A program made the translations under genes and the position numbers. 64,000 nucleotides of DNA from Hemileia vastatrix (Eukaryota > Basidiomycota > Pucciniomycetes > Pucciniales > Zaghouaniaceae), in assembly GCA_030280995.1 (NCBI GenBank), contig JASXTE010000011.1:24949817-25013816 (forward strand), given 5' to 3'. The notes beneath the pieces are model-generated. The model was not told the origin of the DNA and did no database searches. It saw nothing but the letters and a program-made list of their open reading frames with translations. Positions 58,311 through 64,000 of the stretch are shown piece after piece. How positions within the stretch are numbered: the stretch's first letter is position 1; every line of letters starts with the position of its first letter.

Positions 58311-59946
58311 GGCTACAGAAAAACATGTATTTCACATAGATGAAAACTTTTTTATTGAATTAAATTTTTGTACCTATTATATTAAAGCTAAAAGTTAACT
58401 TATAGTATTAAACTGTAATCAATTATGGTCTTATTATTTCTATAAATCCTTAGTAATTCAACATAAAAAAGTACTTACTACTTATATAAATAAAAATACA
58501 AAGCATTAGAAATAATAAAAAATAAAACTTACTCATTTCACAGGAGGCCATTTATTTTTGAGACTAATTTCATTTAAGATAGCTGATTATCATACATATG
58601 GTGACGAAATAAGGAAATTTTGTATATTATATAAATATTTTGAACAAAAAATTTATATTAAAATTTAAAAGCTCCAAAAGAAATTGGTAAAAATTAGAAA
58701 AAAGTCTTGGTCTTTGATGAGTTCTATGGTTAAAAAGTATGCCACATTTTAAAATAAAAAATTAGAATAAAATTGATAAATGTTAATCTCTTGCAGATTT
58801 CTGATCAGGTACATAAAATTTACATCATCTCCATGAAATAACACATCATTTTAAACAAGATCTTAAATTTCAAATTTAGTTTTTACTTTTGAAGTAACAT
58901 TCTACACAAAGTTGATTTCTTTTATTTTTAGAAAACTAAATTACATAATTTCAATATATTTTTAAATATTCTTCCTACTGTGGCCTAAGTAACATAATCT
59001 GGTTTCCAATTAATATTTGTTAATAAAATTATATTTTTGAAACTTATTTAATATTTTACAATCAGATATATCTCATTCTTGATTTATCATAGGTTTAACA
59101 CCCAATATCATTCTGGTCATCATAAGTTTTCAACTCAAGTTAAAATTTAAACATATTTTTTTCTTTGAGTACACTAATTTTTTTAATGAAAAAACTGGCA
59201 TATGGTGTAATTGGCAATAAATAATTTTAATTACATAATTATCTATAAATAAAGACAGCTACTGAGCTCTTTTAAACTAAATTGTGATTAAATGAGAGCT
59301 ATAAGAGTATTATTCACAAAACATACTTTTCTTACCACTAAACTAAGCCATAAAAAACTTTTACAAATTTCAATTTTATTCATGATATATATTATAAAAC
59401 CTTGTTCTATTTATATTCTTTCAACTACATTTAAAAGAATTGATTCCTGAAGAATTTAATTTTTTTGAAAAATTTTCTGAAGGAGTTAAAGATCTTCTTA
59501 ATTTTAATGTCCAATATTTATTTTTTATTTTTATTTTTATATTTTATTTCATTTCATTTTGATTTATTTTATGAAATCCTACTATATAAAAATATATTAT
59601 AATATAATATATTTTATCATAGTTTACTATATAATAAAATGTTGCAATATTATATGTTTAAATTTATTCAACTTAATTATTTTCTATTCATTTATATAAT
59701 ATTTTATTTTATTTAAACATACTTTAATATATTGAAATTCACTTTATTTTACTTTATTCACTCATTATATATTATAAAAGGAAAAATTGGATATGAAAAT
59801 AAAAGTGCTCTAATTTTTAAAATTAGTTGGCAAATGATAATGTATGGATATAAAACTGAATTCAATAGATAATTTTGAGCACATGAAATTTGATGTAAAA
59901 CTTTTCATCATATTTCACTGATCGATTATATGCATGTGAACTCTCA
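58311..59946. other. AT-rich interior, nothing recognised
   Basis: Very AT-rich with short TA and TTTTA-type runs (59520-59770). No ORF of note. Confidence 0.5.
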
Positions 59947-60170
59947 TTTATAGCCTTACATCACAGTTAAACATCCAATTTTATAAGTTTGAAATCTGAT
60001 TTATGGCTGTACATCAGGGCTTACAAGCCAATTTTACACATGTGAATGCTGATGAATATCTGTACATGAAAGTTCTCCATCAAATTTTATGCATTTGAAT
60101 TTAGATATACAGCCATAAATCAGAGCTCACCAGCCAATTTTTGGAACCTGAATTCTTTTTTATGGCTTTA
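59947..60170. repeat. 53-bp tandem repeat, about four units
   Basis: The core CCAATTTTA recurs at 59975, 60028, 60081 and 60134, exactly 53 bp apart, with flanking TTTATGGCTGTACATCAG and a GAATTTAGA-type tail. It is related to the repeat at 20900-21085. Confidence 0.75.
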
Positions 60171-61420
60171 CCACTTAATCCAAAAAAATAAAATAAATTA
60201 GGACTCAACAGAATATAATCTAACATAATGAAAATAAATAAATAAATAATTCTAGGGAAAAAAGCTACATAAAGATAAAAGCAAGTGAGATAAAATGCAA
60301 TAAAATAAAAAAAATAAAGTAGGATTTTATAAAAATGAATGTGATAAAGTGGAGTAAAATTAAGTTAAACTCAAATACAACAATATATTAGAATATAATA
60401 TAATATAACACATAATCAAAAAAATAAAATATAATACAATAAAGTATAATTTAATATAATTTAATATTTCTTAATGTGATGAAGTATATAAAAAAATGTA
60501 ATCAAATATGATAAAATTAATAAAAATACAATATAATATAATACAATGCAGAAAAATAAAGCAAAATAAAACAAATCTAATCAAAAAAAATTTCATAATA
60601 TTACATCAAAAAAAATAATACTGAAAAATAATTTCAATAATTTTATTAAACAAAAATTTCAATCTGCATCTTCAAGACAAATATTAAGATGTATAAGAAA
60701 TTTTATACTTCATATGTGCATCTCAAAAAAGTTTGCATATGAATTTGTAGTACAATTTTCATATGGATATTTAAAATAATTTTGTATATTAATATGTAAC
60801 ATGACTTTGCAAGTATAAATTTTCATAAGCATATTAAATATGAATTTGAATTTGAAAAATCATTTTTTATGGATATGCCATTTTACTTTCAATATATAAA
60901 TATATATTTCTTATTGACCTTCACATACTAATTACTGCCTTGTAAGTGAATATTCAATTAAACTGTCCCTAAATCAAAATCATTGTGAATAATTGTAAAA
61001 TATCTATATTTTCATCTAAAAGCCCCTCAATTTATCTGAATTTTCTAACAATAGTCAACTTCAAAAATTGAGTAAAATCCTTGATGAAATTTCAAACAAT
61101 TAATTATGACTTTTAATATGGTTTAATTAATTTTACAAGAATAACAAGTTACAATAAAATAAATACTTGAAAAATAGGCAATTTCAAATGGCTTTTCAGC
61201 CCCATCTTGAATGGTAGTTTATATACCAAGTAAAATATATGGCCTCAAAATGTAAAATGTTTGGAATAATTTCTAAAATTCATGTAATTCAAATGTTAGA
61301 ATGAGTTGGTTTCACTTTCAGTATGATACCAGAAAATATTCAATTATATTTCCACAAGATTTCAAGTTGGTTTTCATTCACAACTCAGTCTGAGTTCCAT
61401 CTGATTTCCATCTGACTTCA
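60171..61420. other. AT-rich interior to right terminus
   Basis: The region is A-rich (AATAAATAAATAA) to about 60600, then AT-rich without repeats I could define. A short TCTGAGTTCCATCTGATTTC repeat precedes the terminus. No gene. Confidence 0.5.
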
Positions 61421-61464
61421 AGTTGAGGACTTGCTAGCAAGTTCCCCCCAAATATTTTGTGGTG

Positions 61465-61556
61465 TAAGAGGTGTTTCCATTTATTTTTTCAGTATTTTTC
61501 AAAATATTTGCTACTTCAATTTCCACTCTTTGTATCTATCTTTTATTACAGGTACA
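61465..61556 (-). pseudogene. Ty3 copy 4, gag remnant after insertion
   Basis: The sequence continues copy 4 (minus-strand QRVEIEVANILKN). It keeps the GAA codon that is a stop in copies 1-3. It ends at GGTACA, where a Copia LTR begins. The rest of gag and any 5' LTR of copy 4 are missing. Confidence 0.75.
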
Positions 61557-62117
61557 TGTTTTGATCTTAACCAAGATGTAAATAAGAAAATAAGTAAAAC
61601 TTTGACAAAACTCAAATGAAGCAGCACTGGATGAGAGGAAACTTTGAGATAAGAAACTATAAGAAGAAGAAGAAATAAGAAAAAGAAATAAGTGAGAAAG
61701 AGAAAATAATAATAATGAGGGATAAAAAGAGATGGTTCATTGCAGAAGAAGAGCAGACTAACATAATAAATACCTGATCCAGAATGTGAATAAAAAAAAT
61801 AAGTAAAACATTGAAAAAACTTGAATAAAGCAGTGCTGAATGAGAGGAAATTTTGAGATAAGAAACTATAAGAAGAAGAAGAAATAAAAAAAGGAAATAA
61901 GTGAGAAAGAAACAAAAAAATTGGACAAAAAAATAATGAGGGATAAAAAGATATGCAAAAATGATAGCTTAAACAAGCTCTTTTTATCTACAACACACAT
62001 GAAAAGCACAGATGCTACTTCACATACAAAATGAAAATGAAAAACACAGAAGTAAAAATTAATAAGTAGTTAATTATCAAATGAGTAAGCAAACAGTAAA
62101 TTATAATTATTCTAACA
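61557..62117 (-). repeat. Copia-type 3' LTR (561 bp), second family
   Basis: On the minus strand it begins TGTTAGAATAATTATAATTT and ends TTAAGATCAAAACA. The purine tract GCATGGGAGGG (62118-62128) abuts it. It contains a 209-bp tandem duplication (about 61563-61771 and 61772-61980; GAGAGGAAACTTTGAGATAA recurs). The flanking 5 bp GTACA (61552-61556) would be the target duplication, but the other end is not present. Confidence 0.65.
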
Positions 62118-62487
62118 CCCTCCCATGCTCAATGCTGCAACCAGACAAACACAAATAACCACAAAAATTCTCATGCTTTTGGTGTGACAAAATGTTTTTT
62201 AATAAATCAGGCAATATACTATTAGTGGAATAATAGTTTAACTTAATTAATTTATTTTCAATAGCTTCATACAGCAAGTGTAGCCTCATGTTGATATGTT
62301 TGGTTTAATATTGAAATAATGAGTTATTCACAAGGGTAATGGCCCTTTGATTGTCATTTTTCAAAATTGGAATGTTGTAGGAAATTGGAAGTCCAGAAAA
62401 ATGTTGAAAAAACCTTGCTAAATCTTGACCATTGTGGTGCACATCTTTCAGTAAGGCAGCAAATGTCTCAGCTCTCAGGAAGGGCAA
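62118..62487 (-). pseudogene. Copia RNase H and C-terminus remnant
   Basis: Two stop-separated minus-strand frames join as the end of a Copia polyprotein: AETFAALLKDVHHNGQDLAR and ILKNDNQRAITLVNNSLFQY (62305-62487), then RLHLLYEAIENKLIKLNYY, STNSILPDLLKNILSHQKHE and the tail SIEHGRVLE (62107-62289). The DNQ-A-I, H-I-R-L-H and K-L-x-Y-x-x-T patterns are typical. No integrase or RT is present upstream, so this is a truncated copy. Confidence 0.7.
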
Positions 62488-63107
62488 AAAAGGGGTGGCT
62501 AAGAAGGATGGTTAGGGAAGCACAACAAAGGGGTCTTCAAAAGAGCAGAAAAATTAGACTCTCTACACACAGTTTTTTTGTGTACTATGGATATACAAGC
62601 CATGGAAAGCAAAAATTAGAGGGAAGTGCATACTAGACTATAAGACAAGAAGGTATGATATGTACCTGAGGAAGCCACCACCAGCACTAGAAGCATAGCA
62701 TGGATTAAGGGGTAGCTTCAACAAGGGTAGAGGTTTAACATTTAGATAGAAAAAAACAGTGCTAGAAGAACAAGTGGGTCAATAAGCAGTGCTCAAAAAT
62801 AGAAGAAAGAGAAGTGACACTTGAAGGAAGAGTAATTGCTTAGCGTGGAGGGTTTCACAATCAGTAGAAACTCACAGGGAAAGCATGGGATATTACAATA
62901 GGTAGGGAAGGCAGTACATTACTTATTATTTATAGAGGGATCTCAAGAAGCATAGGGTATGTAAAAAAGGCAGACTGTCAGGCACAAACAGCTGTACTTG
63001 TATAAATTGTTCAAGTGCTATTAGGACCTAGACTTATGCTAAAAATTTTACATAGATCATTGAGATACTTAGTAACTGTTTGATATTCTTGTATTAGCAC
63101 TAAACTT
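62488..63107. other. No gene recognised
   Basis: The region is purine-rich on the plus strand with short frames only. It is neither recognisably Copia interior nor LTR. It may be host flank of the LTR starting near 63108, or worn-down element. Confidence 0.35.
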
Positions 63108-63644
63108 GTGTAGGAAAACCAGTAGGAAGAAAGAGCATAGGGGAAGGGCGCTGAACATACAGGTATATAAAAGAGCACTCACTTTTAAAAGAGAAGTGTG
63201 AAGAAAGGAGAAAAGAAATTGAAGTAGATTTATTATTAACACGTAGATAATACATTATAGATTTATTTTATTTTTTTGCACAAAACAGGTGTGCATACCA
63301 GAAGTAGCACTGTAGAGTTATTTAATTGCTACAGTAAGGATAGTATTAGATAGAGTACTTCAAGAGGGAGTGACTGAGAATACTAGCACTTACTGAGAAT
63401 ATATATAGCCAAAGATATATTACTTATATTAAAATATATTATCCCTTTCTTTAATGATCTCCATAAATTCATTCTTCTTTCTTGCCCCAAAAATATATAT
63501 ATAGAACCACACTTACAATACATGCTTTCACTGTCTTTTAAATATTAGAGTGGAAGGTACTTCTTTTTAAATTAGTTTTAGAAGGGGAACTAACCCATCT
63601 CAGATTGTATCTATAGCTTAGTATTATAGTAACATCTTTCTACA
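63108..63644 (+). repeat. LTR (5' LTR), family L
   Basis: It matches 1771-2296 closely from GAGCATAGGGGAAGGG onward, including CAGGTGTGCATACCAGAAGT and CTACAGTAAGGATAGTATTA. The TATA box is TATATAAAAG at 63164-63173. It ends CTTTCTACA at 63644. The left boundary at TGTGTAGG is approximate. Confidence 0.68.
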
Positions 63645-63646
63645 AT

Positions 63647-63663
63647 TGGTGTCCCAACAGTGG
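63647..63663 (+). promoter_or_regulatory. Primer binding site candidate
   Basis: TGGTGTCCCAACAGTGG begins with TGG two bases after the LTR, as expected for a site complementary to a tRNA 3' CCA end. I could not name the tRNA. Its presence marks this LTR as 5' and the element as running rightward. Confidence 0.6.
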
Positions 63664-63872
63664 CAGCCAGATTGAAAGTATGGTTTTTTTTTGGGTTTTC
63701 AGGGTTTTTTCAAGAGGATGTAATCAAGCCAGTGCTTTGAGGAAGAGTTGAAGAATCTACAACAAATGGATTGAGCCATTTTTGGAGGATAGAATATGGC
63801 TTTATTAGAGAATATAGTTGGTATAAGCTTTTAGTTCTTATTTATTTTTTTATTTTAGTAGTAGAAGGTAGA

Positions 63873-64000
63873 ATGGAACCTACAGCTGCTACTTCTAAAG
63901 TTACTCTGGAGAAGGAAAAATTGCCTAACTCCACAGAATCTTTACCACCTAGGGTTTTGAAAATTATTAGGTGCAAGGATGAAAGCTTGCAATTTACTGG
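63873..64000 (+). CDS. Probable gag N-terminus (runs off the window)
   Basis: An open frame starts at ATG 63873, 229 bp after the LTR, and reads MEPTAATSKVTLEKEK, then PPRVLKIIRCKDESLQFTG to the window end. Position alone suggests Gag. No domain is long enough to recognise. The leader has no competing ATG of length. Confidence 0.45.
   Translation, partial: MEPTAATSKVTLEKEKLPNSTESLPPRVLKIIRCKDESLQFT

Larger units (their letters stand above)
55990..61464. mobile_element. 5475-bp non-coding TIR element (Harbinger-like)
   Basis: The empty site is defined by comparison with copies 1-3 of the Ty3 array. The ends are imperfect inverted repeats of about 42 bp. The left reads CAACATGCAATATGGGAGG, then CAGACTTTCTAGCAAGTC. 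The right, complemented, reads CACCACAAAATATTTGGGG, then GGAACTTGCTAGCAAGTC. The 3-bp TAA duplication suits PIF/Harbinger transposases. No coding frame is supported inside. Contents: 70-bp repeats, a purine/pyrimidine-skewed block, 53-bp repeats and AT-rich sequence. It must depend on a transposase supplied elsewhere. Its termini differ from those of E1. Confidence 0.78.
22749..61556 (-). mobile_element. Tandem array of Ty3/chromovirus elements sharing LTRs
   Basis: The LTR starts at 22749, 31173, 39596 and 48731 give unit lengths of 8424, 8423 and 9135. Each LTR begins TGTCAAGC (TGTTAAGC once) and ends GCTGACA or CCTGACA. The internal parts carry gag, protease, RT, RNase H, integrase and a chromodomain in the Ty3 order on the minus strand. 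The fourth internal region is interrupted by a 5.5 kb insertion (55990-61464) and is cut at 61556 by a Copia LTR. Neighbouring copies share an LTR, which single insertions cannot produce. Unequal recombination between LTRs, or tandem duplication, is required. Confidence 0.88.

Noticed and set aside
1..64000. tRNA, rRNA or snRNA genes
   Set aside because: No cloverleaf, rRNA core or box motif was recognised by eye. The tRNA-like sequence at 7959-7977 is a primer binding site only. A tRNAscan or Infernal run would settle this.

Overview
The window is repeat-dominated nuclear DNA of a filamentous fungus, most likely a rust (Pucciniales, Basidiomycota). The evidence is short spliceosomal introns (63-75 nt), a gene fragment of the TET/JBP-like 2OG-Fe(II) dioxygenase family that is greatly expanded in rusts and other basidiomycetes, a rust-type Myb/SANT-like multicopy protein, and Ty3 chromovirus and Copia polyproteins of rust type. 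No database search was possible, so the species is not claimed. Austropuccinia- or Phakopsora-like giant genomes would fit.

Layout. Positions 1-2296 hold the degraded tail of an LTR retroelement (LTR ending at 2296) with an antisense spliced pseudogene. Positions 2297-4599 are a truncated copy (E0) of a DNA transposon. Positions 4600-16230 are a longer copy (E1) with terminal inverted repeats. E1 carries a PIF/Harbinger-type DDE transposase, a TET/JBP-like dioxygenase fragment and an intact three-exon Myb/coiled-coil gene. A complete, very young Copia element (7275-12766: apparently identical LTRs, TTAGG target duplication, half-tRNA-iMet primer site) sits inside E1. Positions 16234-20450 are a small island with ordinary CpG content. 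It has fold-back elements and the only probable host gene (18786-19919, serine-rich, unrecognised). Positions 20450-22063 are homopolymers and AT-rich repeats.

From 22749 to 61556 there is a tandem array of one chromodomain-type Ty3 element on the minus strand: LTR-internal-LTR-internal-LTR-internal-LTR-truncated internal, with neighbouring copies sharing LTRs. All copies are dead. They share the same in-frame stops and the same destroyed reverse-transcriptase active site, and the last two LTRs are composite. A 5.5 kb non-coding element with inverted termini and a TAA target duplication (55990-61464) interrupts the fourth copy. A Copia LTR plus RNase H remnant (61557-62487) follows, and the window ends in the LTR, primer site and first gag codons of the same LTR family that opens it.

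Nothing here forms a metabolic pathway. The working units are mobile elements: the Copia polyprotein looks competent. In E1 the transposase and the Myb-like protein form the usual two-protein Harbinger system, with a dioxygenase as cargo.
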